Shown here: piece by piece, positions 42,501 to 51,003 of the stretch | Numbering within the stretch: position 1 is the stretch's first letter | Layout of the letters: every line of letters starts with the position of its first letter | Source of the DNA: JARRKC01 sp963723965 | GTDB taxonomy: Bacteria > Acidobacteriota > UBA6911 > RPQK01 > JAPXNP01 | DNA: 64,000 nt | Direction: 5' to 3' | NCBI GenBank assembly: GCA_963723965.1 | Contig: CAVRSV010000007.1 | Coordinates: 186,001-250,000 of the forward strand | Made by a program: the position numbers and the translations under genes | The notes under the pieces: model-generated | The model's input: the letters and a program-made list of their open reading frames with translations, nothing else | The model's database searches: none | Told to the model about the DNA's origin: nothing

Positions 42501-42937
42501 GGCCGCCCGTCCCCGGTACTGCCTGCGTCCAGGACGCGGGCAATATTCGCATGATCCATCATTGCCAGCGCCTGTCTCTCCGCCTCGAATCGCGTCACGA
42601 CCTGGCGTGAGCCCATCCCCCACCGGATCAGTTTGAGCGCGACACGACGACGGACCGGATAGAGCTGCTCGGCTTCGTAGACGAGGCCCATCCCACCCTC
42701 GCCGAGGACGGTGAGTAGCCGATAGGGCCCGATCTCCCCGAAGGGCTCGGGGATCCCCGGCAAGGGCACGACCAGGGTCCTCTCCTCGGCTCTGGAGTGC
42801 GCTTCGAGGAGCCGTCTGACTCGGAGCTCAAGATCCGGATTCCCGGCGCAGGCCCGGGCAATGAAAGGCAGCCGCTCCTCCGGGTCTTGACCCAGGCAAG
42901 CCTCGAAGATCTTTCGTTCCGCGGACTCGGGTGCCAT
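39509..42937 (-). CDS. Membrane-bound Ser/Thr protein kinase with WD40 sensor domain
   Basis: 1,142 residues starting MAPESAERKIFEACLGQDPE, the usual N-terminal helix of these kinases; a start 37 codons earlier is open but Pro/Arg-rich. The kinase domain (about 70-350) has LGEGGMGLVYEA, Lys in VALKLIRWG, HRDLKPSNV, DFGIAKAVG and GTPAYMSPEQ: all catalytic residues present. One membrane helix at about 395-420 (ATIALVALLLGVVGVVLGLV). Residues about 520-1,120 form a WD40-like propeller (SFSPDGRFLVA, RLWDVSTG and similar), outside the membrane by topology. Located downstream of an ECF sigma gene, a pairing typical of Acidobacteria and Planctomycetes. Confidence 0.93.
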   Translation of the reverse strand: MAPESAERKIFEACLGQDPEERLPFIARACAGNPDLELRVRRLLEAHSRAEERTLVVPLPGIPEPFGEIGPYRLLTVLGEGGMGLVYEAEQLYPVRRRVALKLIRWGMGSRQVVTRFEAERQALAMMDHANIARVLDAGSTGDGRPFFVMELVPGVPLTTFCDRERLSIRQRLELFITLAQAVQHAHQKGIIHRDLKPSNVMVARQDGEAVLKVIDFGIAKAVGTLPGHQTFVTQLGTALGTPAYMSPEQAETASPDIDTRTDIYSLGIILYELMAGALPVDPDEIGLHAFLTRLGNRDLDPVLPSARLLEMGARAHEVASRRCTKLPELARELKGDLDWIVCRAIDKDRGRRYESADALAADVRRYLQHEPLSARPPSRVYRARKFVRRHRPMVAAATIALVALLLGVVGVVLGLVQAEQSRQQALRQAVKANEAERDANSRLRNSLVAQARALRASQTPGRRSQSLRLLSQAAVLRPGTDLRDEAIASLALTDLEPVATWPKKDDRKVSIDFDSRFERHAWGSLGGEVRIERGGDSPSELVLAGFGLDPWVLSFSPDGRFLVAKFNSPDGTGQGCVRLWDSRNGNLIKEFPVLVAGASVAFSPDSSELALISHDRELILFDLRGRRKRLRHRLPHDSSYLSYRPDGGAIAVSTDEGTVEIRSSRDGRLLGKLVHSGRAFRTDWEGTGTRLIAGYSDGTALIWEVAAGRVLTTLKGHQAEVVRVGLHPDYPLAFTYSWDETTRLWDVSTGSQLLAAPAQGLEFSSDGRFLSFIDGDAAGLWRVRYGEMVHTYYGHQGKGPRSLDLSRDGRWIVSGGLDGILLWDADRENPVASVASYDVHDVFFSGSERQFISCGSEGLIDWSLRETGGGGFEVAERRILESEPCEHAALDSGRRSVVSLHQGTRVLLHRNLRKGPPESLPGFPGMAHPSLTSGGGLVAAGNWRGDRTVIWDGSRGSTLKTLLPGEGSVGVLFSPDGRWLVTGGSKEYLVWSTQSWNQVMQVRRPPRFSNLPGLMSFSDRSDLLAVVIDHRTIAVYDTLRRRPVLQLKLPEPQAFSKIQFSGDGSHLGASTTANRLHVWNIRRILEELRPLGLDFGLADEWPAGESPRPEADSMRLSAKDSDLPAPEGIERVCFAGFRLPL

Positions 42938-43098
42938 CTTCTGTTCAGCCCACGGCCTCGCGTCCAGCCTCGCTCTGTGCGGCGGGCGAATGCCAGGTTC
43001 TCCACCCTGCGGTGGCGGGTTTTTCGGAGCCGGCCCGTGCGACAGCATGATGAACCCGGGTCCGGCTCCGCAGTTGGATTGGACGAGAAGAGCGGGTC

Positions 43099-43175
43099 AG
43101 CCGCTTCGTTTCTCCAGTGTAACACTGATGTCAATAGAGATTCTATAGTGATACACGGATCAATACGAAGCGGCT
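43099..43175. repeat. 11-bp inverted repeat bracketing an AT-rich segment before the kinase gene
   Basis: AGCCGCTTCGT (43099-43109) and ACGAAGCGGCT (43165-43175) are perfect complements 55 bp apart; the right copy touches the sigma-factor stop codon. Between them lie a 13-bp palindrome CAGTGT-A-ACACTG (43115-43127) and, on the minus strand, TTGACA (43134-43129). It could be a terminator or attenuator controlling kinase expression, or an operator region. Confidence 0.55.
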
Positions 43176-43744
43176 CAAGCCTGCGAGGAGCCTTCACCCA
43201 TGCGGGCGAACAGCCAGGCCCTCGCGTACACCCAGTCCCGTTTGACGGTGGCTGGAGAAACCTCGAGCAACTGCGCCGTTTCCTCGATGCTGCAGCCGGC
43301 GAAATAGCGGAGTTCCACGACCCTGGCCAGGCGGGCGTCTTCCCGCTCGAGGGAGCGCAGGGCTTCGTCGAGCGCGAGAACGTCCGCCCCCCGGTCCTCG
43401 GCAGCCACGGCCAGATCGTCGAAGGTCACGCGCCGGGCCTCCCCGCCCCGTTTGAGAGCGGATCGGGTTCGAGCATGATCGACCAGGATGCGGCGCATGG
43501 CCTGAGCGGCCGCGCCGAAGAAGTGGGCGCGGTTCTCCCATCGTGCCTCGCCCTGAAGGAGCCGGATGAGCGCCTCATTGATCAGCGCCGTCGGCTGCAG
43601 GATGTGTCCTGGTGCCTCGCGCCGCATCAGGCCGGCGGACAACCGCCGCAGTTCGGCATAGAGGGCTCGGATCAGCTGGTCGAAGGCCTGCTCGTCCCCC
43701 TGATTGACCTGCTCGAGAAGAATGGTGATTTCCGAATCGGCCAT
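43175..43744 (-). CDS. ECF-type sigma factor (TIGR02999/Sigma70_ECF family)
   Basis: 189 residues from ATG 43744 with GGGAG upstream; a long upstream in-frame extension overlaps the fetA gene and is not homologous. Region 2: EQAFDQLIRALYAELRRLSA and HILQPTALINEALIRLLQG, followed by WENRAHFFGAAAQAMRRILV, the diagnostic block of this family. Region 4: LARVVELRYFAGCSIEETAQ, then VSPATVKRDWVYARAWL. Members usually lie next to Ser/Thr kinases, as here, and have no zinc anti-sigma; activity may be controlled by phosphorylation (inference). Confidence 0.93.
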   Translation of the reverse strand: MADSEITILLEQVNQGDEQAFDQLIRALYAELRRLSAGLMRREAPGHILQPTALINEALIRLLQGEARWENRAHFFGAAAQAMRRILVDHARTRSALKRGGEARRVTFDDLAVAAEDRGADVLALDEALRSLEREDARLARVVELRYFAGCSIEETAQLLEVSPATVKRDWVYARAWLFARMGEGSSQA

Positions 43745-43937
43745 GGCCGGGCTCCCAAGAGAACGGCACGAGCTGAAGCCGAACCGCGGCCGGCCTCGGG
43801 CTCGCCTGGTGTTGGATTCATTATGCCCGTTTGCCGGAGTCCATACCAGGGTTCCGTAACCCGAGATGCGCCGCCTGCGATTCGCCGACGGGGGCCCTTC
43901 CACCCGAGGCCTCCGCAGGCGAGAATGGAGGCAACCG

Positions 43938-44576
43938 ATGCCGCTTCTCGAACTCAGGAACGTCAGCGTCGAAGCTTCCGGTCGACGGATTCTGCGCAAC
44001 GTCAGTCTCCAGCTCAACGAGGGGGACAAGGTCGTACTGCACGGACCTTCCGGTTCCGGCAAATCCTCGCTTCTCAAGGCCATCCTTGGGGTCCTCCCCA
44101 TCACGAGCGGGCAGATCCTCTACGACGAGAGCGAAATCGGACCGGAGAACATCGAATCGTTTCGACGCCACGTGGCCTATGTCGCACAGGAACCGATTCT
44201 CGGAGGAGAGACGGCGCGCGACGCCTTGCTGCTCCCTTTCACCTTCCGCAGCCGCAGCCGGGGGCTTCCCTCCCAGGAGCGGATCGAGGCGGTCCTGGGC
44301 AGGCTGGGACTGCCCGTCTCCCTTCTGGCGCAGCGGGCCACACGGCTCTCAGGCGGAGAGAAGCAGCGGCTCGCCCTGGCCCGGGCCCTGCTGCTCGAGG
44401 TCTCCCTTTTTCTGCTGGACGAAATCACCTCCGCGCTCGACCCCGAGAGCCAGGAGCGCATCGTATCGGTCTTGACTTCAAACCGGCTGACCGTCCTCGC
44501 CGTGGCGCATGGGGACGCCTTCGACGGGGCCTTCGGGATCTTCTGGAAGATGGAGAATGGACAACTGACACGATGA
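43938..44576 (+). CDS. fetA: ABC transporter ATP-binding protein, FetA-like
   Basis: 212 residues from ATG 43938 (GGAG upstream). Walker A GPSGSGKSSLLKA, signature RLSGGEKQRLALARALLLEV, Walker B LFLLDEITSALDPESQ. The H-loop His is present in VAHGDAF. Short length and the following UPF0014 permease identify the FetA/FetB (YbbL/YbbM) system, implicated in iron export and peroxide tolerance in E. coli. 138 bp separate it from fetB, and both face right. Confidence 0.88.
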   Translation: MPLLELRNVSVEASGRRILRNVSLQLNEGDKVVLHGPSGSGKSSLLKAILGVLPITSGQILYDESEIGPENIESFRRHVAYVAQEPILGGETARDALLLPFTFRSRSRGLPSQERIEAVLGRLGLPVSLLAQRATRLSGGEKQRLALARALLLEVSLFLLDEITSALDPESQERIVSVLTSNRLTVLAVAHGDAFDGAFGIFWKMENGQLTR

Positions 44577-44714
44577 AAGGAGGGAACGCGGGCGGCCTCC
44601 TGCTTCCGCGGCGAATCCTGGCTCCCTCATGCCGGGTGCGACCGGACCCGCAGCCCGGCGGGCAGGCGAGGATGAGGGTTTTGACGGCCCGACACCGGAT
44701 GAAAAGGAGAAATC

Positions 44715-45503
44715 ATGCACGCCATTGACATCAGTTGGGCGGACCTGGCGATCGTCTACGTGCTTCTGATCCTGCCGGTCGCCATCCTGGCCTACTACCG
44801 CGTCGGTCTGCTGCGCGGTCTGGGGATCGGCGTGCTGCGCATGTCGGTGCAACTGGCGCTGGTCGGCCTCTACCTGCAGTACCTGTTCCGGCTGAACAAC
44901 TTCTGGCTCAACAGCGCCTGGATCGCAGTCATGTTGGTGGTCGCCAACTTGAGCATCCTCAACGGCGCAGGGCTTTCCATCCGGCGTCTGTTCCCGGCGA
45001 CGCTGGCGGCGACCGCTCTTTCCACGGTTCTCGTCGTCGCCGTGCTCGTGGGCCTCGCCGTTCGCCCCCACCCGCTGTACGACGCCCGCTACCTGATCCC
45101 CCTGGCCGGAATGCTGCTGGGCAACTGTCTGCGGGCAAACATCATCAGCCTGGAGCGGTTTTTCTCGTCTCTGCGGGAGAACGAACAAGAGTTCATTACC
45201 TATCTCACGCTGGGAGCGAGCCTGAGAGAGGCCTGCCTGCCGCACCTGCGCCGTGCCTTCCGGACGGCCATGGCACCCCAGATTTCAACCGTGGCGACCA
45301 TGGGCATCGTCTCCCTCCCCGGCATGATGACCGGCCAGATCCTGGGTGGCGGCAGTCCGCTGCTGGCCGTCCGATACCAGATGGCCATTGTCGTCGCGAT
45401 CCTGGCGGCAGCCGTCATCGGCGCCTTCCTCAATTTGCAGGCCGGTATCTTTCTCAGTTTCGATCGCTACCACCGGCTTCGCAGCGACGTCTTCTCGAAG
45501 TGA
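44715..45503 (+). CDS. fetB: ABC transporter permease, FetB-like (UPF0014)
   Basis: 262 residues with about seven membrane helices (IVYVLLILPVAILAYYRVG, ALVGLYLQYLFRL, WIAVMLVVANLSIL and later ones). The family block TVATMGIVSLPGMMTGQILG and SPLLAVRYQMAI are typical of UPF0014/FetB. AAGGAG 5 bases upstream of the ATG is a strong ribosome site. Partner of the ATPase upstream. Heptad repeat locus E begins 6 bp after its stop. Confidence 0.92.
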   Translation: MHAIDISWADLAIVYVLLILPVAILAYYRVGLLRGLGIGVLRMSVQLALVGLYLQYLFRLNNFWLNSAWIAVMLVVANLSILNGAGLSIRRLFPATLAATALSTVLVVAVLVGLAVRPHPLYDARYLIPLAGMLLGNCLRANIISLERFFSSLRENEQEFITYLTLGASLREACLPHLRRAFRTAMAPQISTVATMGIVSLPGMMTGQILGGGSPLLAVRYQMAIVVAILAAAVIGAFLNLQAGIFLSFDRYHRLRSDVFSK

Positions 45504-45508
45504 GACGC

Positions 45509-45775
45509 TCGATTTGATTTTCGATTTTCGATCTTCGATTGGGGGCGTAATCAGTTTCGAGTTTCGAGTTTCTGGTTCCGAGAACCCGGAATGCGAGTCG
45601 AAGGAGTGACGCCTTCTGGCCGTTGAGACGTGCGGAACCCTGAATGTGAGGGTGTCTTCCGTATCACTCTTCCCGCTTCCAGCCTCAACCTGGCTCCGGC
45701 GCTCCAAATCGTAAATCTCAAATCGTAAGTCTCAAATCTCAAATCGTAAATCTCAAATCTCAAATCTCAAATCCC
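45509..45775. repeat. Heptanucleotide inverted-repeat element, locus E (largest)
   Basis: Left arm 45509-45541 has TCGATTT-type units, followed by GGGGGC. A second heptad module at 45554-45581 reads GTTTCGA twice, GTTTCTG, GTTCCGA, matching locus B. The right arm 45706-45775 is ten heptads long, mixing AAATCGT and AAATCTC with one AAGTCTC and a final AAATCCC. The 124 bp between hold no gene. The element fills almost the whole 322-bp gap between fetB and ackA. Confidence 0.85.
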
Positions 45776-45825
45776 CTATTCCCCTCTCCCGCCGTGACTT
45801 GTCCGATGATAGACTGCTAGACGCT

Positions 45826-47073
45826 ATGAATATTCTGGTCCTCAATTGCGGCTCATCTTCGGTCAAATTCCAGATCATCGAAACCGACCTGGACCTGATT
45901 GCCAAGGACGCGGATCGGCGTCTCGCACGGGGCGTACTCGAGAGAGTCGGATCTCACTCCCTGATCACCCTCCAGGCGGAGGGGCAGCCCACGGTCAAGC
46001 AGGACACCCCGTTGCGGAACCATCGCGACGCCTTGGACTTCATCCTCCGTTGGATCATCTCCCCCGAATCGAAGATCGCTTCGATTCGGTCCATCCAGGA
46101 CATCCACGCCATCGGCCACCGAGTCGTGCACGGCGGTGAGAAGCTCCGCAAATCGGTCAAGATCGATCCGAAGGTCATCGAGTTGATCGAGGACTGCATC
46201 GAGTTGGCGCCCCTGCACAATCCGGCCAACCTGCGCGGGATCCGGGCAGCCATCGAGCTGTTCGGCGAAGGAATCCCCCAGGTCGCCGTCTTCGACACGG
46301 CTTTTCACTCCACCATGCCGGAGACATCGTACCTGTACGGAGTGCCCTACCAGCTTTACCGACGGCACAAGGTCCGCCGCTACGGCTTCCACGGAACATC
46401 GCACCGCTACGTCGCCTACCGCTACCGGCAGGTTCGCAAGATGAAGCCGGAGGATGTCAATATCATCACGCTCCATCTCGGCAACGGTGCCTCGGCCTGC
46501 TCCATCATCGGCGGCGCCTCCGTGGATACCTCGATGGGCTTCACGCCCCTCGAGGGCCTGCTGATGGGCACCCGCTGCGGCGACGTCGACCCCTCCATCA
46601 TCGAGTTCCTCATGCACAAGGAGGGGATGGGCGTCACCGAGATCATGACACTGATGAACAAGCAGTCCGGGCTCCTGGGCATTTCGGGACTGACGAGCGA
46701 CATGCGCGAGCTCCTGCAGGAGTCGGCCGAGCACGACGACCGGCGGGCGCGCCTGGCCATCGACATTTACTGCCGACGGGTCAAGGGATACGTGGGGCGC
46801 TATTTCGTGCAGATGGGCGGTGCCCAGGCGGTCGTCTTCACGGGGGGTGTCGGCGAGAACTCGGCCGCCATCCGGCAGAAGGTCTGTGACGGTCTCGACT
46901 GCATCGGGCTGAAGCTCGACGAAGAAGCGAACGATCGGATCTCCGGCGGCCAGAGCGGCCTGATTTCGCTACCCAACAGCAAGCTGAAGGCTTACGTGTT
47001 TCCCACCAACGAGGAACTGTTGATCGCCCGGGATGCGATCCGGGTCATCGAGGATGCTCCCCGGCGCTGGTAG
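45826..47073 (+). CDS. ackA: Acetate kinase
   Basis: 415 residues from ATG 45826, which begins the invariant MNILVLNCGSSSVKFQI. Interconverts acetyl phosphate plus ADP with acetate plus ATP. AIGHRVVHGGE, PLHNPANL, VFDTAFHSTMPE, YGFHGTSHRYVA, LGNGASACSI and FTGGVGENS are all present with catalytic Arg, Asp, His and Glu. No phosphotransacetylase gene is adjacent. Its neighbour korAB could supply acyl-CoA; the link is only suggestive. No ribosome site is visible. Confidence 0.96.
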   Translation: MNILVLNCGSSSVKFQIIETDLDLIAKDADRRLARGVLERVGSHSLITLQAEGQPTVKQDTPLRNHRDALDFILRWIISPESKIASIRSIQDIHAIGHRVVHGGEKLRKSVKIDPKVIELIEDCIELAPLHNPANLRGIRAAIELFGEGIPQVAVFDTAFHSTMPETSYLYGVPYQLYRRHKVRRYGFHGTSHRYVAYRYRQVRKMKPEDVNIITLHLGNGASACSIIGGASVDTSMGFTPLEGLLMGTRCGDVDPSIIEFLMHKEGMGVTEIMTLMNKQSGLLGISGLTSDMRELLQESAEHDDRRARLAIDIYCRRVKGYVGRYFVQMGGAQAVVFTGGVGENSAAIRQKVCDGLDCIGLKLDEEANDRISGGQSGLISLPNSKLKAYVFPTNEELLIARDAIRVIEDAPRRW

Positions 47074-47084
47074 TCCGGACGTGA

Positions 47085-48119
47085 TCAGGCGAAGTCCTTC
47101 AGCGCTTCGGCCAGAGCCTCCCGGCCCGGCTTGAGGAGACTCGCCGGCAGCTGAGCCAACGGCGTCTCAACGACATTGAGTCGCTCGATGAAATCATCAA
47201 CCGCCGGATTGATGTAGATCAGGCCGGTCAGGAATTCGCCGGCTTCCCGGGACTCGCGGAGCATTTTGAAGGCCTGCGAATTGACCCGCGGGTCGTAGTC
47301 CCGATCCACCTTTCTCAGGCGGATTCGCGACCCGTCGTGCAGTTCGACGTCCGTCACCTGGCCGTCGGCATAGTCGACCGGCGGCAGGGGCTCGAAGTGG
47401 GGAATGAAATCGATGTCGTGAAGGAGCTCCTCGTGTTCCTTGCCCCACTGGTAGCTCTTGGTCGAGCCATCGTGGTCGTTGAAGGTGACGCAGGGGCTCA
47501 ACACGTCGATGACTGCGGTGCCGCGGTGGCTCAGCGCCCCTTCGAGCAGGGCCACCAGCTGGCGAGGATCGGCCGCGAAGGACCGGGCGACGTAGCTGCA
47601 CCCCATTTCCATGGCCAGCTTGCACATGTCGATGGGCGGCAGCTCGTTGACGGTGCCCGTTTTCAGCCGGCTGCCGCGATCCGCGGTGGCTGAGAACTGC
47701 CCCTTGGTCAACCCGTAGACACCGTTGTTCTCGAGGACATAGACCATGGGAATGTTGCGTCGGAGCATGTGGCAGAACTGTCCCAGGCCGATGGATGCCG
47801 TATCTCCGTCGCCGCTCACCCCGATACAGACCAGGGAGCGGTTGGCGACAACCGCGCCGGTGGCAACGGACGGCATGCGTCCGTGCACGCTGTTGAACCC
47901 GTGTGAGCGTCCCAGAAAATAGGCGGGCGTCTTGCTGGAGCAGCCGATGCCGCTCATCTTGATGATGCGGTGCGGGTCGATGCTCATCTGGAAGAAGGCA
48001 CGAACGATCTGGCTGGAGATGGCATCGTGGCCGCAGCCGGCACACAGCGTGGACGGCGCCCCTTTGTAGTCGGACATCTGGAGTCCAACCTGGTTGGTCT
48101 TCCGGACAGCGGTGCTCAT
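47085..48119 (-). CDS. korB: 2-oxoacid:ferredoxin oxidoreductase, beta (TPP) subunit
   Basis: 344 residues. Binds thiamine pyrophosphate through SGDGDTASIGLGQF and LENNGVYGLTKGQ, and the proximal [4Fe-4S] cluster through CAGCGH, GIGCSS and a later Cys (LSPCVTF). Oxidatively decarboxylates 2-oxoglutarate (or a related 2-oxoacid) to acyl-CoA with ferredoxin as acceptor. The length and pairing with a fused gamma-alpha subunit match KorAB; 2-oxoglutarate is the best guess but pyruvate is not excluded. Overlaps korA by 4 bp (ATGA). Confidence 0.92.
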   Translation of the reverse strand: MSTAVRKTNQVGLQMSDYKGAPSTLCAGCGHDAISSQIVRAFFQMSIDPHRIIKMSGIGCSSKTPAYFLGRSHGFNSVHGRMPSVATGAVVANRSLVCIGVSGDGDTASIGLGQFCHMLRRNIPMVYVLENNGVYGLTKGQFSATADRGSRLKTGTVNELPPIDMCKLAMEMGCSYVARSFAADPRQLVALLEGALSHRGTAVIDVLSPCVTFNDHDGSTKSYQWGKEHEELLHDIDFIPHFEPLPPVDYADGQVTDVELHDGSRIRLRKVDRDYDPRVNSQAFKMLRESREAGEFLTGLIYINPAVDDFIERLNVVETPLAQLPASLLKPGREALAEALKDFA

Positions 48120-49975
48120 TGTCTCATTCCCCCGTTCTCCATCTCCACGATGCGCTCCGTGATGAAACGCGCGTCGATCGGCAGTCCCTTGTAGTGCAGG
48201 ACCTTACGAATCTTCGTGGCAGACCCGGGCACCTCGGTGATCACCAGATCCGCCATCTGTCCGTCCCGGTTCTGTTCCACCACATAGATCTTCGAATGGG
48301 CGTTCAGGAACTCCTCGAGGTGGGCCGTAAAGGGCAGTGCCCGAATGCGGAAGTAGCCGGCCTCGATCCCGAACTCCCGTTCCAGCTGGTGGAGGCTTTC
48401 CTCGACGGCCACGTGTGACGACCCGTAGGCGATGATGCCGATCTCGGCGCCGGGCCGTGGCCGAATCTCCGGCTGGGGGACGAACTGCCGGGCCGTGTCG
48501 AGCTTGCGCGTCAAGCGGTCCATCAGGGCTTCCAGATCGGCCGGCCGCTCCGAGTACTTGGCCATCTCGTTGTGCCCGCTGCCACGTGTGAAGTAGGCCG
48601 CAAGGGGATGATCGGTCCCCGGCAGCGTGCGATAGGGGATTCCGTCGCCATCCACGTCGCGGTAGCGTCCAAACTCACCGAGCCGCTCCAGGTCCTCCCG
48701 ACTCAGCACCTTGCCCCGTTCCAGCGGTTTCTCGGGATACTCGAACGGCTCCGACAGCCAGTTGTTCATCCCGAGATCCAGGTCGGTAGCGACAAAGACC
48801 GGCTGCTGGAATCGCTCCGCCAGATCGAAGGCCTGATAGCCCATCTCGAAGCACTCGCGCATGTCCGCGGGAAGGAGGACCAGGTGCCGGGTGTCTCCGT
48901 GCGAGAGGTAGTAGAGAGCGAAGATGTCGCCCTGCGATGTCCGCGTCGGGAGCCCAGTACTCGGCCCGACGCGCTGAACGTCGAAGATGACGCAGGGGAT
49001 CTCGGCAAAGTAGCCGAAACCTGCGAATTCGGCCATCAGCGAAATGCCCGGGCCGGAGGTGGCCGTCATCGAGCGCGCCCCGGCCCAGCCGGCCCCGAGC
49101 GCCATACCGATGGCCGCCAGTTCGTCCTCGGCCTGAATGACCGCATAGGTCGCCCGCCCGGTCTCGGGGTCGCGCCGAAAGCGGTCCAGGAAGTCCCCGA
49201 GGGACTCCGCGATGCTGGTCGAGGGAGTGATGGGATACCAGGTCGTCACGGTGACTCCGGCGAACATGGCTCCCAACGCGGCGGCCGAGTTGCCGTCGAT
49301 GATGATCTTCCCGGAGGTTCGATCCATCGGCTCCAGATAATAGGGGTCCCGCTTGGCCAGGTGCTCCGCCACATGTTCGGCGCCGGCCCGGGCCGCCCGG
49401 ATGTTCAGTTCGACGGCTCGCTTCTTTTCCTTGAACCAGTGTCGGATCGAGCGATCGACGATCTCGGGCGGAATGCCCAGAATACGGGCCAGTGATCCCA
49501 CATAGACCATGTTCGTCACGAGCCGTCGCAGCCGGCTGTCCTCGACCAGATCGCGCGCCAGTTCCGTGAACGGGACGGGGTACCAGATCAGGTCATCGCG
49601 CATGGACGACAACTGGAGTCTCTCGTCGAAGAGCACGACCTGCCCCGGATCCAGCGCTTCCACGTCTTCCCGCGCCGTGTTGGGGTTGAGGGCGACCAGA
49701 ATGTCGACCTCCTTCTTCCGCCCCAGGAAGCCGTCCTTCGAGGCTCGAATGGTGAACCAGGTCGGAAGCCCGGCGATGTTCGATGGAAACAGGTTCTTGC
49801 CGCTCACGGGGATCCCCATCTCGAAGATCGAGCGCATGAGAACGTTGTTCGAGGACTGGCTCCCCGATCCGTTGACGGTGGCGATCTGAATGCTGAAGTC
49901 ATTCACGATACGCCGAGAGTGTCCGTCGGGGGTCCGATCTTCGCTGGACAGGACGGCAGATTCAGTATCCTTCAA
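48116..49975 (-). CDS. korA: 2-oxoacid:ferredoxin oxidoreductase, fused gamma-alpha subunit
   Basis: 619 residues. The N-terminal gamma domain (about 24-200) begins NDFSIQIATVNGSGSQSSNN and contains GKNLFPSNIAGLPTWFTIRA; the alpha domain contains the CoA/TPP region TTWYPITPSTSIAESL and DIFALYYLSHGD. The start given is a TTG with GGGAG 9 bases upstream; a GTG at 49906 would start exactly at the conserved NDFSIQI and is equally plausible. No ferredoxin domain is fused, so a separate ferredoxin is needed. Operon korA-korB. Confidence 0.92.
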   Translation of the reverse strand: MKDTESAVLSSEDRTPDGHSRRIVNDFSIQIATVNGSGSQSSNNVLMRSIFEMGIPVSGKNLFPSNIAGLPTWFTIRASKDGFLGRKKEVDILVALNPNTAREDVEALDPGQVVLFDERLQLSSMRDDLIWYPVPFTELARDLVEDSRLRRLVTNMVYVGSLARILGIPPEIVDRSIRHWFKEKKRAVELNIRAARAGAEHVAEHLAKRDPYYLEPMDRTSGKIIIDGNSAAALGAMFAGVTVTTWYPITPSTSIAESLGDFLDRFRRDPETGRATYAVIQAEDELAAIGMALGAGWAGARSMTATSGPGISLMAEFAGFGYFAEIPCVIFDVQRVGPSTGLPTRTSQGDIFALYYLSHGDTRHLVLLPADMRECFEMGYQAFDLAERFQQPVFVATDLDLGMNNWLSEPFEYPEKPLERGKVLSREDLERLGEFGRYRDVDGDGIPYRTLPGTDHPLAAYFTRGSGHNEMAKYSERPADLEALMDRLTRKLDTARQFVPQPEIRPRPGAEIGIIAYGSSHVAVEESLHQLEREFGIEAGYFRIRALPFTAHLEEFLNAHSKIYVVEQNRDGQMADLVITEVPGSATKIRKVLHYKGLPIDARFITERIVEMENGGMRQ

Positions 49976-50204
49976 TGGCCATTTCTCCCGGGAGGGTCCC
50001 GCTCGGGCCCCCTCTCCAAAGCATCCTACGCAAAACCGAACTCTGGGGATTCGGGTACTCGACCGTTCGACAGAATTTCTCGCCAGGGCCGTCCCCAGAG
50101 AGAATCCAGACGAATTTGAGCGGAATTATATACCCAAGCGTCGCTTCATCCGCCGAGCCGGCCGGGGCCGAGGTCAAACGCACCGACTGTATTACACTGG
50201 CCCG

Positions 50205-50969
50205 ATGGGCGATCCGAAATCGAATCTGCATTTCGTGCTGGTGCGGACCCAGTTCGCGTCCAATCTCGGCTCCACCGTCCGAGTGATGAAGAACATGGGG
50301 TTTGAGAGCCTGATGCTGGTCCGCCCCGAGTGCGAAGTGGGAATCGAGGCGCGCAGCTTTTCCATGAAAGGGGCGGAGATTCTCGATCGCGCCCGCTTCT
50401 TTCCCACACTCGAAGCCGTCGCGGCCGAAATACCCGTGCTGATCGGGACGACCGGCCGGTTTCACGGCAGCCAGTCCCGACTGATCGATTGCCCCACCCT
50501 GGCCGCCGAAGTGCTCCCGCGACTTGCGGGCACCGAAGTCGGTCTCGTCTTTGGATCCGAGGACAACGGGCTCCGTCGAGAGGAGCTGCAGGTCTGCCAG
50601 TGGCTGGTAGAGATTCCGACCGCCGGGGGCTATTCGGTGCTCAATCTGGCCCAGGCGGCGGCCATCGTCGCCTATCAGATCCACATCGCCTCCTCGAGCT
50701 GGGCGAGCGTCCCGTCACCCGCCCGCGCGACGCCGGCCCAGGTCGAGTCACTCATGCATCGCGTCGAATCGCTGCTCGAGGCCCTCGATCTGCCGACCCG
50801 GGTCTCCGTCTCCAGACTGATGCCGCGCATGCGGAAGATCGCGGGCCGGGCTCAGCTCGAGCGTCGCGACGTGAACATGCTCCACGGCATTCTGAAGGAG
50901 CTGGCGACGCTGTTCGAGAAGCCGGCCGGGAGGGGAATGCCGCAGGCCGGAGACGGGGGACCGAAATGA
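50205..50969 (+). CDS. trmJ: SpoU-family RNA 2'-O-methyltransferase, TrmJ-like
   Basis: 254 residues from ATG 50205, the start of the homologous part (FVLVRTQFASNLGSTVRVMK). SPOUT motifs: ASNLGSTVRVMKNMGF (motif 1), GLVFGSEDNGLRREE (motif 2) and SVLNLAQAAAIVAYQI (motif 3), forming the trefoil knot. TrmJ methylates position 32 of tRNAs; the C-terminal helical extension (about 170-254) fits. TACACT lies 7 bases before the ATG with no ribosome site, another leaderless candidate. Confidence 0.9.
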   Translation: MGDPKSNLHFVLVRTQFASNLGSTVRVMKNMGFESLMLVRPECEVGIEARSFSMKGAEILDRARFFPTLEAVAAEIPVLIGTTGRFHGSQSRLIDCPTLAAEVLPRLAGTEVGLVFGSEDNGLRREELQVCQWLVEIPTAGGYSVLNLAQAAAIVAYQIHIASSSWASVPSPARATPAQVESLMHRVESLLEALDLPTRVSVSRLMPRMRKIAGRAQLERRDVNMLHGILKELATLFEKPAGRGMPQAGDGGPK

Positions 50970-51003
50970 GAGAGCCGGGCGCGCCCTCGGTGAAAGATCG
51001 GGC

